DNA of 64,000 bases from DASSFG01 sp035550375 (GCA_035550375.1 DASZPH010000093.1:1-64000); one strand, 5' to 3'. Shown: positions 17,648 to 26,948, counted from the first letter of the stretch. Translations and numbers: made by a program. The notes: generated by a model not told the origin, from the sequence alone.

Positions 17648-19000
17648 ATGCCGCGGTCCCTGCAAATATCCGTCGTTGCTTTGTTGGCGTTATCCTGCCC
17701 CGCGCTTCCCGCCGCCGAGTTCGACTGGAAGGCGGGTGTGGCCAGCGTCAAGATCACGCCGGAGCGCCCCGTGCCGATGGCCGGGTATGCGGCCCGCACA
17801 AAGCCGTTCGAGGCGGTCGAGGCCGACATCTACGCCAAGGCCCTGGCTCTGGAAGACGCCGAGGGGCATCGTGCGGTGCTCGTCACCTCCGACTTGATCG
17901 GCTTTACCGCGGCGGTTGCGGAGCCCATCTGCGCCCGAATCGGCGAGAAGACGGGCCTCAAGCGCGAGCAGATCCTGCTCAATTCGTCGCACACACACGC
18001 CGGGCCGGCCTTGGCCGTGATGCCCAAAAGCGACGACGCCGAGTCGCTGCGCACGGTCGAATACACCGGCCGGCTGCAAGATCAGGTGGTCGCGGTCGTC
18101 GTTCAGGCCCTCGCCGATCTCAAGCCGGCGCGTCTTTCCGCCGGGGAAGGCGTGGTCGACTTCCCGATGAACCGCCGGGAGTTTCGACCGACGGGCGTGA
18201 TTCTGGGCGTCAACGCGCGGGGGCCGGCCGACCGCAGCGTGCCGCTGGTCCGCGTTGATTCGCCAGAGGGAACGTTGCGAGCCGTTCTCTTCGGCGCTGG
18301 GGTCCACAACACGACGCTCGGCGGCGAAAACTACCGCCTGTGTGGAGACTGCGCGGGTTTCGCTGAAGAATATTTGGAGCGAGAACTCGGCGTGCCTGCC
18401 TTGTTCGTGCTGGGTTGCGCCGGCGACGCCAACCCTTATCCGCGCGGCACGATGGAGCTCGCCCGCCAGCACGGCGCGGCGCTGGCCAAGGAGGTCGGCC
18501 GCGTCATCGGCGGGAAATTACGGCCGATTCGCGGCCCGCTGAAAATCGCCTTCGCTTCGGCGTCTCTGCCGTTAGAGAAGTTATCGTCGCGCGAGGAGAT
18601 CGAGCGGCGCGCGGCGGGGAAGACGCGTTACCACCCCACGGGTGCTCAGGGGCTGCTCGCCCTGCTGGACAAGGGCGAGACGCCGCCGGGTGAGTACACC
18701 TGTCCCTTTACGGTCTGGCAGTTCGGCGACGACCTGACGCTGGCGGCCCTGCCCGGCGAAGTCGTGGTCGACTATTTGCTGTTGCTAGAAAAGGCCCTGG
18801 GACCAAACCAGCTTTGGGTCATTGCTTACTCCAACGACGTCTTCGGCTACCTCCCTTCGGCTCGCGTGCTGGAGGAGGGGGGGTACGAGACAAGGGGCCT
18901 CTATTCAGGCGGAGCCGGATATTTCACGCCCGCCGCCCAGGACGTTGTCGTGGCGCACGTCGTCGAGTTGGCTCGGCAGGCAGGACGGAAGTTGCCGTAG
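17648..19000 (+). CDS. Neutral/alkaline ceramidase-like secreted protein
   Basis: A 450-residue protein with a signal peptide (about residues 1-22) and the N-terminal domain of neutral/alkaline non-lysosomal ceramidases. The metal/active-site motif SSHTHAGPAL is near residue 118 and a GCAGDANP motif near 258. The bacterial planctomycete versions are shorter than true ceramidases (about 650-700 residues) and lack the C-terminal domain, so the substrate may not be ceramide. A TATAGT hexamer at 17633-17638, ten bases before the ATG, suggests a very short or absent leader. Confidence 0.85.
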   Translation: MPRSLQISVVALLALSCPALPAAEFDWKAGVASVKITPERPVPMAGYAARTKPFEAVEADIYAKALALEDAEGHRAVLVTSDLIGFTAAVAEPICARIGEKTGLKREQILLNSSHTHAGPALAVMPKSDDAESLRTVEYTGRLQDQVVAVVVQALADLKPARLSAGEGVVDFPMNRREFRPTGVILGVNARGPADRSVPLVRVDSPEGTLRAVLFGAGVHNTTLGGENYRLCGDCAGFAEEYLERELGVPALFVLGCAGDANPYPRGTMELARQHGAALAKEVGRVIGGKLRPIRGPLKIAFASASLPLEKLSSREEIERRAAGKTRYHPTGAQGLLALLDKGETPPGEYTCPFTVWQFGDDLTLAALPGEVVVDYLLLLEKALGPNQLWVIAYSNDVFGYLPSARVLEEGGYETRGLYSGGAGYFTPAAQDVVVAHVVELARQAGRKLP

Positions 19001-19015
19001 CCGGCTTCGTCAGAA

Positions 19016-19075
19016 GTCGGGTTAGCGTCGGTGCAGCCCGCTCACAAGGCCGCAGGGCCGGTGACTCATCCGGCC
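19016..19075. repeat. Dispersed palindromic element, partial copy D
   Basis: The string GTCGGGTTAGCGTCGG followed by GGCCGGTGACTCATCCGG matches the right half of copy C (CGGGTTAGCGTCGG, then GCTGGTGAAC) and the end of copy A (GGCCGGTGAATAATCCGG). The left half with the GCGAGGG arm is missing, so this is a truncated copy. Confidence 0.6.
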
Positions 19076-19104
19076 AAGCAGGTTGAACCACGAAGTTCGC
19101 CGAA

Positions 19105-20448
19105 TCAGCGATCTGCGGTCGGCACCGCGACCGGCGGCCCGATCAGACGCCGCGTTTGGGCAAGGATGAACTCGGCAAAATCCCGGTTGGTTGCCTGCAG
19201 CGCTTTCTGCGTCGCCCCCCCAAAACGCAAGGCCGACTTGAATAAATCGTTGTTGGCGTCGAGCCCCAAGCCTTGCAGCGTTTTTGGGATTTCCGCGATC
19301 TGGGGATCGGCCGCGAGCTGGTCCTCGTTCAGATCCTTGGCCCCGTCCAGGGCAATCACCGCCGATTGTTGCCAGATTGCTTGCCAACGTTCGTCCGGCA
19401 TGCGCGCATAGAACGTGTCGGTCACCGAGACCTGGCGCTTTTGCAGGCTCTGGTCGAGGTAGGTGATCCGCACGCCAGTGGCCTTGTCGTCTCGCGCCGA
19501 GGCCAGCGCTTTGTCGACAGCCGCTTGACGCCTTGCCGCGCCCGTGGGGGCGCCGGCGCCCGGCTGGGGGTTGAGCAAATCGCCCAGGGCATCGCCGAGC
19601 TGATCCTGAATGAGCCCGCTCACCAGGTCGGCCAAGGGGGGCCGAGCGCCGTCGCCGTCGTCGCGCAGGAGCACGCCCCCCGTTCCCTGAAAGCGCGGCT
19701 TGCCCAGGATTTCAAACTCGATGAGCGCCACCTTGGCCGCCCACTGGCGGTCATCCGGCGACACGATCTCGAACCTGTCGGAAAGGTCGGGCGTCGCGTA
19801 CTCGATATCCACACCCTGCTTCTTGAGCTCTTCGGCGATCGCCTGGGCGGAGAGGTCTTCGACGTTCGCGAGGTTCGCCTCCCAGGCCAGACCGAGCAAA
19901 CGCCGGACCCGCTGCGGCTGGGTGAAATGGCGCCTCACCCGCGCCGCGGGAAACTCGACGATAAGAAGCTGCGACGGCTGCGATTTTGCATCGGGACTGT
20001 CGAGGGAGTTGAGGCGCGCCTCGACGTCGCGGATGCTTCGTTCGATGAAGTTGTTGAGCAGCCTCGGTTCGGCACGCCGGTCTCGCCACTCCGAGAGTCG
20101 CTCGAGATATTTTTGGAGCGCCTGCTTACGACGATCCTCCTCGCCCGCGGCGACCTTGCGGTAGAGGGCGGGCTGATGCTTCTCCAGCCAATCGCGGGCC
20201 ACGTAGAAGGTGACGGAACCGTCGGCGACCGGGCCGGCGAACATTCCCATGAGCCGCTCCCCGCTTACCAGCGCGATCATGTCTACCGCACGGTCGGAAA
20301 CGGCCACGGGAGCCGCCGCTAAAGCGGGCGTGGCTAAACAAAGGAGAAGGACCAGAACCAGGCCGCAGGCCGCGAATGCCGGCCGGCCCTGTGTCTCAAA
20401 GCCACAGAGGGCGAAGCCGGCGGCAGTTTTCTCTTTCCAGCCCTGCAT
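19105..20448 (-). CDS. Exported protein of unknown function (447 aa)
   Basis: I do not recognise a family. The N-terminus has a polar stretch and then a hydrophobic core (about residues 30-45, GLVLVLLLCLATPALA) ending in an AAA-type cleavage site, so it is probably secreted. The central part (about 95-165) is rich in Arg, Glu and Leu and looks helical. Another stretch (about 215-260) reads like a beta-rich domain. A lipoprotein gene lies 29 bp upstream of it on the same strand, with serC just before that, so the three may form one transcript. The sequence style is typical of planctomycete-specific exported proteins. Confidence 0.7.
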   Translation of the reverse strand: MQGWKEKTAAGFALCGFETQGRPAFAACGLVLVLLLCLATPALAAAPVAVSDRAVDMIALVSGERLMGMFAGPVADGSVTFYVARDWLEKHQPALYRKVAAGEEDRRKQALQKYLERLSEWRDRRAEPRLLNNFIERSIRDVEARLNSLDSPDAKSQPSQLLIVEFPAARVRRHFTQPQRVRRLLGLAWEANLANVEDLSAQAIAEELKKQGVDIEYATPDLSDRFEIVSPDDRQWAAKVALIEFEILGKPRFQGTGGVLLRDDGDGARPPLADLVSGLIQDQLGDALGDLLNPQPGAGAPTGAARRQAAVDKALASARDDKATGVRITYLDQSLQKRQVSVTDTFYARMPDERWQAIWQQSAVIALDGAKDLNEDQLAADPQIAEIPKTLQGLGLDANNDLFKSALRFGGATQKALQATNRDFAEFILAQTRRLIGPPVAVPTADR

Positions 20449-20477
20449 ACAAACACAGTCGGGGCCACGCCTCCGAC

Positions 20478-21059
20478 TTACTCGGCCTGCTCTTTCACCT
20501 TATTATTCTCGACCGGTTCACCGCCTGGAAACGGATCGTCCGCGGGATCCGGCGCTGGTCGTTCCTCACCGCCCGAATCTGCACCGCTGACGGCCTTCGA
20601 AAGGGCACGACTGAGCGAACCGCCCAGCGCCCGCAGCAATTTTCCCGATGAACCTCTCCGCTTGGTCGACGCTCCTGCTGTGTTGTCGGCTGTGTCTTGT
20701 CCGCCTTGTTCCTCGTCTGTGGCTGCGTGCGCCGCGGCGCTTTCTGCCTCTTCTTTCATCGCCTCTTTTTCTTCGGACGCCTCGTCCAAACTGGCGGCAG
20801 CAGGCCCGGCGGCCGCATCCTGGTCGGTAGCCGGTTCGGCTTTCCCTGCTTCGGGCGGCGGTTCATCGGCCGGAGATTGCTCGATGGGCGACGATTCCTC
20901 GACCGGCGGCGGAGCCGGTTGACCATCAGTGGAACGCTGGCTGCCCGGCGGCGGTCCCGGCAGAGCGGCGGGGGCGGGCGGAGCCGGAGGCTTGCTCTCC
21001 CCGCAACCTGCCAAGAGCACCAGCGCGAGCAGCGCCGTCAAGTAGGTCAATCGGTGCAC
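20478..21059 (-). CDS. Proline/glutamate-rich lipoprotein
   Basis: 193 residues starting at a GTG. A short signal ends in the lipobox LLAGC, so Cys19 would be acylated and the protein anchored to a membrane. The rest is low-complexity: Pro-rich (about 22-60), then Ala/Glu-rich (about 65-125), then a short basic segment. No folded domain is evident. The reading frame is supported by the lipobox and the placement between serC and the exported protein. Function unknown. Confidence 0.65.
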   Translation of the reverse strand: MHRLTYLTALLALVLLAGCGESKPPAPPAPAALPGPPPGSQRSTDGQPAPPPVEESSPIEQSPADEPPPEAGKAEPATDQDAAAGPAAASLDEASEEKEAMKEEAESAAAHAATDEEQGGQDTADNTAGASTKRRGSSGKLLRALGGSLSRALSKAVSGADSGGEERPAPDPADDPFPGGEPVENNKVKEQAE

Positions 21060-21081
21060 GTGTCATTCCTCTCAAGAACAC

Positions 21082-22170
21082 TCACAGCCGAGCGAACTGC
21101 CGCATGAAGTCACGCAGTTTTTCGACTCCTTCGATCGGCATGGCATTATAGATCGAAGCCCGGATTCCGCCCACCGAGCGGTGGCCCTTTAACTCGACCA
21201 GACCCCGAGATTTGGCCTGCTTCAAGAATTCGCTTTGCGTGTCGTCGTCCGGCAAGCGGAAGGTCACGTTCATCAACGAGCGGCCGTCCGGTTGGGCGTG
21301 CCCCCGATAAAATCCACGGCTCTCGTCGATCACGTCATACAACAGCTTCGCCTTGCCCCGGTTGATCTCGTGCATTGCCGCCAGCCCGCCTACATCGTTT
21401 AGCAACCATCGCGTGACGAGCATCACCAGGTAGACGCCGAACACGGGGGGCGTGTTGACCAGCGAATGCTCTTTGACGAACGACCGGTAGTCAAGCATCG
21501 TCGGCAGGCCGTCCGCAATTTGCCCCAAGAGATCATCGCGAAGGATGACGATCGTCACGCCCGCCGGCCCGGCGTTCTTCTGGGCGCAGGCGTAAATGAG
21601 TCCATAGCGCTCGATGTCGAGAGGCCGCGACAAAAAGTCGGACGACGTGTCGGCCACCAGCGGCACCTTACCCGTGTCGGGCTCGCTCTGGAATTGTACG
21701 CCCTGAATCGTTTCATTCGACGTGAAATGAACGTAGCGTGCCTGGGCATCGAGCTCGAGCTGCCCCGGTTCGGGCAAGCGATCGAAATTATGCGGCTTGC
21801 CGTTGTAAGCGGGGCGGGCGGTTCCCTCGCGGACGGCTTCCTGCATGGCCATCTGTCCCCAAGAACCCGTGACGATGTAATCGGCGCTTGCCCCGGAGCC
21901 CCGCAGCAGGTTCATCGGCACAAGGGAGAATTGCAATCGCGACCCCCCCTGCATGAAAACGACGCGGTAGTTGTCGGGAAGGCTTAGCAAGCGGCGAAGG
22001 TTCTTCTCGGTCTCGTCGAGCACGCCTTCGAACCAGGGCGACCGGTGGCTGATCTCCAGGGGAGAAATGCCCAGGCCGGGCAGAGCAACCAGATCGCGCT
22101 GTGCCTCCTGCAGAACCTTCAGCGGCAAAACGGCCGGACCGGGCGAGAAATTGTAGACGCGCTGCGTCAT
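21082..22170 (-). CDS. serC: Phosphoserine aminotransferase
   Basis: A 362-residue PLP enzyme of the serine pathway that converts 3-phosphohydroxypyruvate plus glutamate to phosphoserine. It begins MTQRVYNFSPGPAVLP, the standard SerC opening. The PLP lysine lies in ACAQKNAGPAGVT and the phosphate-binding region in MQGGSRLQFSLVPMNL. The terminal segment VGGIRASIYNAMPIEGVEKL is also canonical. The length is normal. Confidence 0.96.
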   Translation of the reverse strand: MTQRVYNFSPGPAVLPLKVLQEAQRDLVALPGLGISPLEISHRSPWFEGVLDETEKNLRRLLSLPDNYRVVFMQGGSRLQFSLVPMNLLRGSGASADYIVTGSWGQMAMQEAVREGTARPAYNGKPHNFDRLPEPGQLELDAQARYVHFTSNETIQGVQFQSEPDTGKVPLVADTSSDFLSRPLDIERYGLIYACAQKNAGPAGVTIVILRDDLLGQIADGLPTMLDYRSFVKEHSLVNTPPVFGVYLVMLVTRWLLNDVGGLAAMHEINRGKAKLLYDVIDESRGFYRGHAQPDGRSLMNVTFRLPDDDTQSEFLKQAKSRGLVELKGHRSVGGIRASIYNAMPIEGVEKLRDFMRQFARL

Positions 22171-22251
22171 CGATTCACTTTGCGAAGGGCGAGATGTTCA
22201 AACGTATGCTGAAAATCGATGATAAACTTTGCCGATGAGGACCGCCAGGAT

Positions 22252-22285
22252 CCCCTCTCCCTTTGAGAGAGGGCTAGGGTGAGGG
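22252..22285. repeat. CCCTCTC-type intergenic palindrome
   Basis: CCCTCTC (22253-22259) pairs with GAGAGGG (22267-22273), followed by CTAGGGTGAGGG. I recall near-identical palindromes as high-copy intergenic repeats in many bacterial genomes. Only one copy is seen in this window. Confidence 0.6.
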
Positions 22286-22441
22286 CGGTTCGCGCCCCTC
22301 TGGGGAACAGGCCTCACCTAAGCGGGCTTTCCCCGCCGAACCGCCACGACTTTCTTGCAATGCGTGGGGAAATACCCGTAGAATCCGCACGCCAGCAACT
22401 CCCGTTTCACGCGAATTGCATTTCGCCCAAGAAGCGCGACC

Positions 22442-22918
22442 ATGGCCAAGCGCAAGACCTGGCGAGAAAAACTCGCCGACGACAAAGACCTGCCGAAAGT
22501 GGTCAGGATTACCGGGGCGATGAGCCGCCGCTGGGGTAGCGGCACGGTGGCCATCGCCGCACCCCGCGAAGTCGACGCGATCATGAAGCTCGTACGGCGC
22601 GGCAAGCTGATCACCATCAACGAGATTCGCAGCCTGATCGCCCAGAAGCACGGCGCGACGATCGGCTGCCCGATCACCACGGGCATCTTCGCCTGGATCG
22701 CCGCCCATGCAGCCGAAGAGGCCGCCGCGGAAGGAGCCAAGCGCATCACACCCTACTGGCGGACGCTCAAAACGAGCGGCGAGTTGAACCCCAAGTATCC
22801 GGGCGGAATCGAGGGGGTCAAACGCCGACTGGAAGCGGAGGGGCATCGCGTCGTTGCCAGGGGGAAGCGATTTTTTGTAGCCGAGTACGACAAACACTTG
22901 GCCACGATCGGCGGGTGA
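22442..22918 (+). CDS. MGMT-family DNA-binding-domain protein
   Basis: A 158-residue protein that I recognise as the family annotated as MGMT family or methylated-DNA-protein cysteine methyltransferase-like. The region PREVDAIMKLVRRGKLITIN plus the following helix resembles the winged-helix DNA-binding part of O6-alkylguanine transferases. The canonical PCHR active-site string is absent. The nearest match is IGCPITTG, with Cys76 in a similar place. It may therefore be an alkyltransferase-like lesion sensor or an unrelated winged-helix protein. It stands alone between divergent serC and a small membrane protein gene. Confidence 0.7.
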   Translation: MAKRKTWREKLADDKDLPKVVRITGAMSRRWGSGTVAIAAPREVDAIMKLVRRGKLITINEIRSLIAQKHGATIGCPITTGIFAWIAAHAAEEAAAEGAKRITPYWRTLKTSGELNPKYPGGIEGVKRRLEAEGHRVVARGKRFFVAEYDKHLATIGG

Positions 22919-23004
22919 AAGCCGTCGAGCGACCACCATGATGCAATTTGTAGACGCATTGAATCGCCGTTGGTTCGGGGGGCGAAACCGGCGTTGCTAA
23001 CTCC

Positions 23005-23226
23005 ATGAGCAACTCCATGAGCCGACGGTTTCAGTTCAGCTTGGAAAAGCTCTTGCTGCTCACGGCTTGGGCCGCAATTCTCTGCGTGGTCGGCCCGCCG
23101 GTGATGCGCTGGGGCGGGATACCCAGAAAGCATTGGCCCGTCATCGGAATCGTGGCGTGGGTGGCTGCCATCAGGATTGTTCCGGTCGTACGCGCCTACC
23201 AGAGGTTTCGGGATTCAGAATTGTGA
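23005..23226 (+). CDS. Small membrane protein, planctomycete type
   Basis: 73 residues. The opening RRFQFSLEKLLLLTAWAAIL is the style seen at the start of many planctomycete membrane proteins (FSLRTLLLLT-like). Two hydrophobic segments (about 15-33 and 44-62) predict two membrane passes. A second ATG twelve bases downstream is an equally possible start. No function can be assigned. Confidence 0.5.
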   Translation: MSNSMSRRFQFSLEKLLLLTAWAAILCVVGPPVMRWGGIPRKHWPVIGIVAWVAAIRIVPVVRAYQRFRDSEL

Positions 23227-23272
23227 CCATGGGCCGCCCTCCGGTGCCGTCTAAACGACCGGAGCGTGGCGT

Positions 23273-23845
23273 CTACGCCGAGAACGGCGACTCGTCGCCG
23301 CTAGGACCATAGCTCGACGGAACGGCTGCGCCAACGAGCCGCAGATAGACGCCAAACTGGCCCCGATGGTGGTACCAGTGGTTCAGCATGATGGCGCGCA
23401 GGAAGTCGACACGAGGGATGGACATCAGCGTTCGTTTGCCCCGCACCACTTTAAACGTCTGCCGCATTCGCAGGTCGTCGATGGCCGGCAGCGTCTGACG
23501 GACGTATTCCGCGGCGCTTTCGAGCGCGGCGAGCACCTCGTGGGGCGTCTGCGGCGGTTGGCGCCGGGCGTTAAAGTCGGGCGCCGTGGCCTCGTCGGCG
23601 AGAGAAAGCTTTAACACGCCGGCCGGAACTTGGGCGATGTGCATAGCAAGCTCTCCGGCCGTCATCGACTTCTCGTGAGGCCGCTAGGCGAACCGGTCCG
23701 CCGGCAGCCGCTCAAGAAATCGACGGGTCGTGGTCAACTCCCGCTCGAATTCCTCCAGCATTGCCCGCGCGATGCCGGAACCGGACGGCGCATCCGTCGC
23801 TCCAGTCATGTTGTTGTCCGCAACTGCTTGCTCGGTCATCTTCAT
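23273..23845 (-). pseudogene. DinB-family gene interrupted by one in-frame amber codon
   Basis: The frame reads as one DinB four-helix protein of about 190 residues. It starts at the ATG at 23845, which has AAGGAG eight bases upstream. The first half ends LERLPADRF A, then TAG (23684-23686), then RPHEKSMTAGELAMHIAQV in the same frame. DinB relatives carry Trp at this point (the W of WRPHEKSM), so a TGG to TAG change is the simplest explanation. The metal-type histidines (AMHIAQ, HWYHHRGQF) are intact downstream. It may be a recent nonsense mutation, a sequencing error, or readthrough. It follows the ABC permease gene. Confidence 0.8.
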
Positions 23846-24016
23846 CGTTTGGTCTCCTTGCCGTGTATGCCGCTGCGCCATCGCGCCGCCCTACACAACG
23901 CGCGACGACGAACCCAGGAATGAGTCGAACGGCGCACGCTCGAATCGACAGCCGCAGCCAAAGAAGCGTTGCAACCCGGACGCGGTCTCGCCGACGCGGT
24001 CGAAACGGACCACAGA

Positions 24017-25585
24017 CTAGGGCACGAAGGCCGTTCGTGCCAGTCTCCCCTCGGCCTGGCGGAAGCCACGGCCAAGGCGACCCTCTACACGTCGAACCGC
24101 CAACCAGCCGAGGACGGCAAAAACGGACGAAAGGCCCACCATCGTGGCCGCCCAGGGCAAATAGGCGCCCTTCAGCCAATCCGTCACAACGAGCAAGGGG
24201 GAATCGAACCTGGGAGACGTGCGAAGAACGCCAGACAGACTGAGCCAGGGCAAATAAGGTGCCAGGTAGGAGAGCTCGCCCAGAAGAACCACCGATATTA
24301 CCAGGCCGAGCGCGAGAATACCCGAGTAGACGGGCTGCCGAAGCTGGCATACCATCCACACCGATGTGCTGTAGGCAAACAGGTGGAGCACGGGGCCACA
24401 CCACCAGAACGGGTCTCGCACCACGAGCGACGGTCCGCCGCCCAGTAAGTCGATCCCGGTCAAGGCGCCGTCGAAAACCGCTAGCAGCACCGCGGCGCCG
24501 GTGAAATACTTGGTCCAGAACCAGCCCCCCACGCCAATGGGCCGCGATCGCCAGAATTCCCGGACGCCCGGTTGGAGGTCCCCTGCGTATCCCCCCACGC
24601 CGAGCACCATCGCCGTGATCGTTCCGAAAGCAGTGATCCCCAGGGTCAACGCCGTAAAGAACCCGGAACCGAGTTCGCCGGGACCGAGTTCCCTTGTCAA
24701 GCCGACCAGCATCGGCAGCATGAGGGCTGCCAGGATTGCCAGGCCGGCCAGACAAATCGGCCCCGTTTCGCGATACTCCTTCCAGGCAATTGCCGCCAGC
24801 CGCGAGCGCCGGCATGCCCGCAACGCCGCCGGAGCGAGAGTGTCGGGCGAGGTGGCGGCCGGCGAACGGTCGTCGCTCGCGTTCAGTTGTCCATAGCGGC
24901 GAACGCTCCACCACCCGGCGCCCGCCAACGCGAGGAGTTGCGCCAGGAAAACTTCCCAGAAGGCGACGAGCCTTGGGGTATCGGTCAGACGAATCGCGGC
25001 GACCGGACTGAAGACGAACACGAAGTCGTACAAGCGCCGCAGCGATGGCACGAAGAATCGACAAAGGCTGTAGAGCGCCAAGGCTAGGGCGAACCATCCC
25101 ACAAACAGGCAAACCGCGGCGACGCCTGCGCCCAACTCGCTGGATCGATCGACGCCGGCCGCCACCGCCCAGACATAAACACTCAGGCAGAGCAGCCCGG
25201 CGAAGACGGTTAGCTGGCCGGGAGTCGGTCCGTCGAATTTCTTTTCCCAGCCAACCAGGATTTGTAGAACCACGATGGCCGCCAGCGGCAGGAGCAGGGC
25301 CATCGCGCCGGCCGATAACCGCGCGACCGCGAACTTCCAGCGAGACACCGGCAGGGTTCGCAAGAAATCGAGGCTGCCGGCCGTCCGCTCTCCCGCCGCC
25401 ACTCCCATGGCGATGAAAATGGCTCCCGGCACCAGGCATAACGAGGCCACCAGGGCCGCCCCGCTGTCAGCCCGATTATTGATGAGCAAGTAGACCTCGA
25501 CCGATAGGGCGATCGAAGCTACCGCGATCATTTTCCAGACCTGCTCGCGCCACTCTTTCCAGGCAATTTGAAGCCAGATCGCCAT
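24017..25585 (-). CDS. ABC-2 type transporter permease
   Basis: A 522-residue integral membrane protein beginning MAIWLQIAWKEWREQVWKM. It appears built from two ABC-2-like halves, each opening with an IAWKEWRE/IAWKEYRE helix (about residues 5-12 and 255-262) and each with about six membrane segments. The ATG at 25585 is preceded by AAGGAG, which is why I reject the longer frame to 25813. It is the third gene of a gntR-ATPase-permease operon, 17 bp after the ATPase gene. Confidence 0.88.
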   Translation of the reverse strand: MAIWLQIAWKEWREQVWKMIAVASIALSVEVYLLINNRADSGAALVASLCLVPGAIFIAMGVAAGERTAGSLDFLRTLPVSRWKFAVARLSAGAMALLLPLAAIVVLQILVGWEKKFDGPTPGQLTVFAGLLCLSVYVWAVAAGVDRSSELGAGVAAVCLFVGWFALALALYSLCRFFVPSLRRLYDFVFVFSPVAAIRLTDTPRLVAFWEVFLAQLLALAGAGWWSVRRYGQLNASDDRSPAATSPDTLAPAALRACRRSRLAAIAWKEYRETGPICLAGLAILAALMLPMLVGLTRELGPGELGSGFFTALTLGITAFGTITAMVLGVGGYAGDLQPGVREFWRSRPIGVGGWFWTKYFTGAAVLLAVFDGALTGIDLLGGGPSLVVRDPFWWCGPVLHLFAYSTSVWMVCQLRQPVYSGILALGLVISVVLLGELSYLAPYLPWLSLSGVLRTSPRFDSPLLVVTDWLKGAYLPWAATMVGLSSVFAVLGWLAVRRVEGRLGRGFRQAEGRLARTAFVP

Positions 25586-25602
25586 CGTCGGTGCTCCTTG
25601 CG

Positions 25603-26526
25603 TTAGTTTGCCGCTGCCACGGGGACCGGGGAGGGCTCGCTCCCTTCGCCCGTCCCGCCCGTAACGCATGCCTCGAAAATCTCGTCCAGGTTCAAGTCGA
25701 ACGTGCGGTGTGGCTCGCCGGCCGCCTCCAGCGCGGCAAGCGCGCTCGGCGCGTTGTCGACCACCACCGCTGTCTCGCCCCCGCGGTGCTCCACGTCGAG
25801 CAGGGAGAAACACGATCGGTGTTGATCGAGCGAGCCGGGGGCGAGGATGATGCGTTTGACGTCGCTGCGCAACTGCTCGGTGGTGGCCTGCTTGACGATC
25901 ACTCCTCGATCGAGGATCGCCACCGCGTCGGCCACCGGCTCGACCTCGTAGAGAAGGTGCGAACTGTAGAAAACGGTGCGTCCCTCGCCTTGCAGGTGGG
26001 TGATCAGGTCGCGGTTGAACTCCTTACGCATGATCGGGTCGAGGCCGAGGGCCGGGTCGTCGAGGATCACCAGCTCCGGCCGGTGAGCCAGCGCGAGCAG
26101 GAGGCCGAGCCGCACGTTCTCTCCCTTCGAGAGCCGTTTGACTCTCGTGCGCAGCGGCAGATCGAACTGCCGCGCGTAACGGCTGGCCAGCGCGTGGTCC
26201 CAGGTGGGATAAAACGGCCCGACGAAGCGAATCAGTTCCTCCACGGTCATCCAGCCGAACATCGTCTGGTCTTCCGCCAGGTAGCCGACGCGGCGCCGGA
26301 CTTCGATTTCGCGTTTCGCCGGGTTCAGGCCGAGCACACGCACCAGGCCGTCGTCGGGAGCAAGCAGCCCCAGCAGCATGCGGATGGTCGTCGTCTTGCC
26401 GGCCCCGTTGCGGCCGAGAAAGGCGAAGGTCTGGCCGGGCATCACCTCCAGCGACACGTCGCACAGCACCTCGCGCTTGCCGAATCGCTTGACTACGGAA
26501 TTGAGAACGATGGCAGGTTGTGTCAT
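25603..26526 (-). CDS. ABC transporter ATP-binding protein
   Basis: A 307-residue ATPase: Walker A GRNGAGKTT, signature LSKGENVRLGLLLAL (degenerate relative to LSGGQ), Walker B LVILDDPALGLDP. Walker B reads DDP rather than DEP, so the usual catalytic glutamate is aspartate. It is 11 bp from the GntR gene upstream and 17 bp from the permease downstream. The set resembles YtrABC-type envelope-stress or antibiotic-response transporters. Confidence 0.9.
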   Translation of the reverse strand: MTQPAIVLNSVVKRFGKREVLCDVSLEVMPGQTFAFLGRNGAGKTTTIRMLLGLLAPDDGLVRVLGLNPAKREIEVRRRVGYLAEDQTMFGWMTVEELIRFVGPFYPTWDHALASRYARQFDLPLRTRVKRLSKGENVRLGLLLALAHRPELVILDDPALGLDPIMRKEFNRDLITHLQGEGRTVFYSSHLLYEVEPVADAVAILDRGVIVKQATTEQLRSDVKRIILAPGSLDQHRSCFSLLDVEHRGGETAVVVDNAPSALAALEAAGEPHRTFDLNLDEIFEACVTGGTGEGSEPSPVPVAAAN

Positions 26527-26537
26527 GGATCATTTCC

Positions 26538-26948
26538 TTACTCTTTGGCCGCTTCCACGGAGGCTGACGCCTCGTTGGCTCGCAAAACCGCCTGAGATAC
26601 CAGATCGTGCAGGTCGTCGCCGTTCAGGCCGAGTTGCAGGCCGCGTCGCGCGAATTCTTGAAACTCGTCGGCAAAGCGACGTTGCTGGGTCTGCAGCCGC
26701 CACTTGGGCGGACGCGAGGCGACGAATGTCCCTTCGCCGTGCCGCATGTCCAGCAAGCCCTCGCTGGCCAGCCGTTCGTAGACGCGCAGCACCGTGTTCT
26801 GGTTGACGGCCAGCTCTCGAGCGAGCTGCCGAACCGAGGGGAGTTGGTCGTTGGGCTTGAGCGTTCCGGCCAACGCCAGCGCGGTGATCTGGTCGGCGAT
26901 CTGCCGCGAGATCGGCACGCTCGATCCTCTTTCGATGCGGATGAACAC
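26538..26948 (-). CDS. GntR-family (YtrA-type) transcriptional regulator
   Basis: 136 residues from the GTG at 26948 (VFIRIERGSSVPISRQIAD), the size expected for short YtrA-type GntR proteins. The winged helix-turn-helix covers about residues 32-75 (SVRQLARELAVNQNTVLRVY and EGLLDMRHGEGTFVA). There is no large ligand domain, only a C-terminal helical tail. It heads the ABC operon and probably represses its own promoter. Confidence 0.88.
   Translation of the reverse strand: MFIRIERGSSVPISRQIADQITALALAGTLKPNDQLPSVRQLARELAVNQNTVLRVYERLASEGLLDMRHGEGTFVASRPPKWRLQTQQRRFADEFQEFARRGLQLGLNGDDLHDLVSQAVLRANEASASVEAAKE

Noticed and set aside
23641..23690. Frameshift as the cause of the DinB interruption
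   Set aside because: Both halves are in the same frame and separated by exactly one TAG codon, so a base substitution is sufficient.
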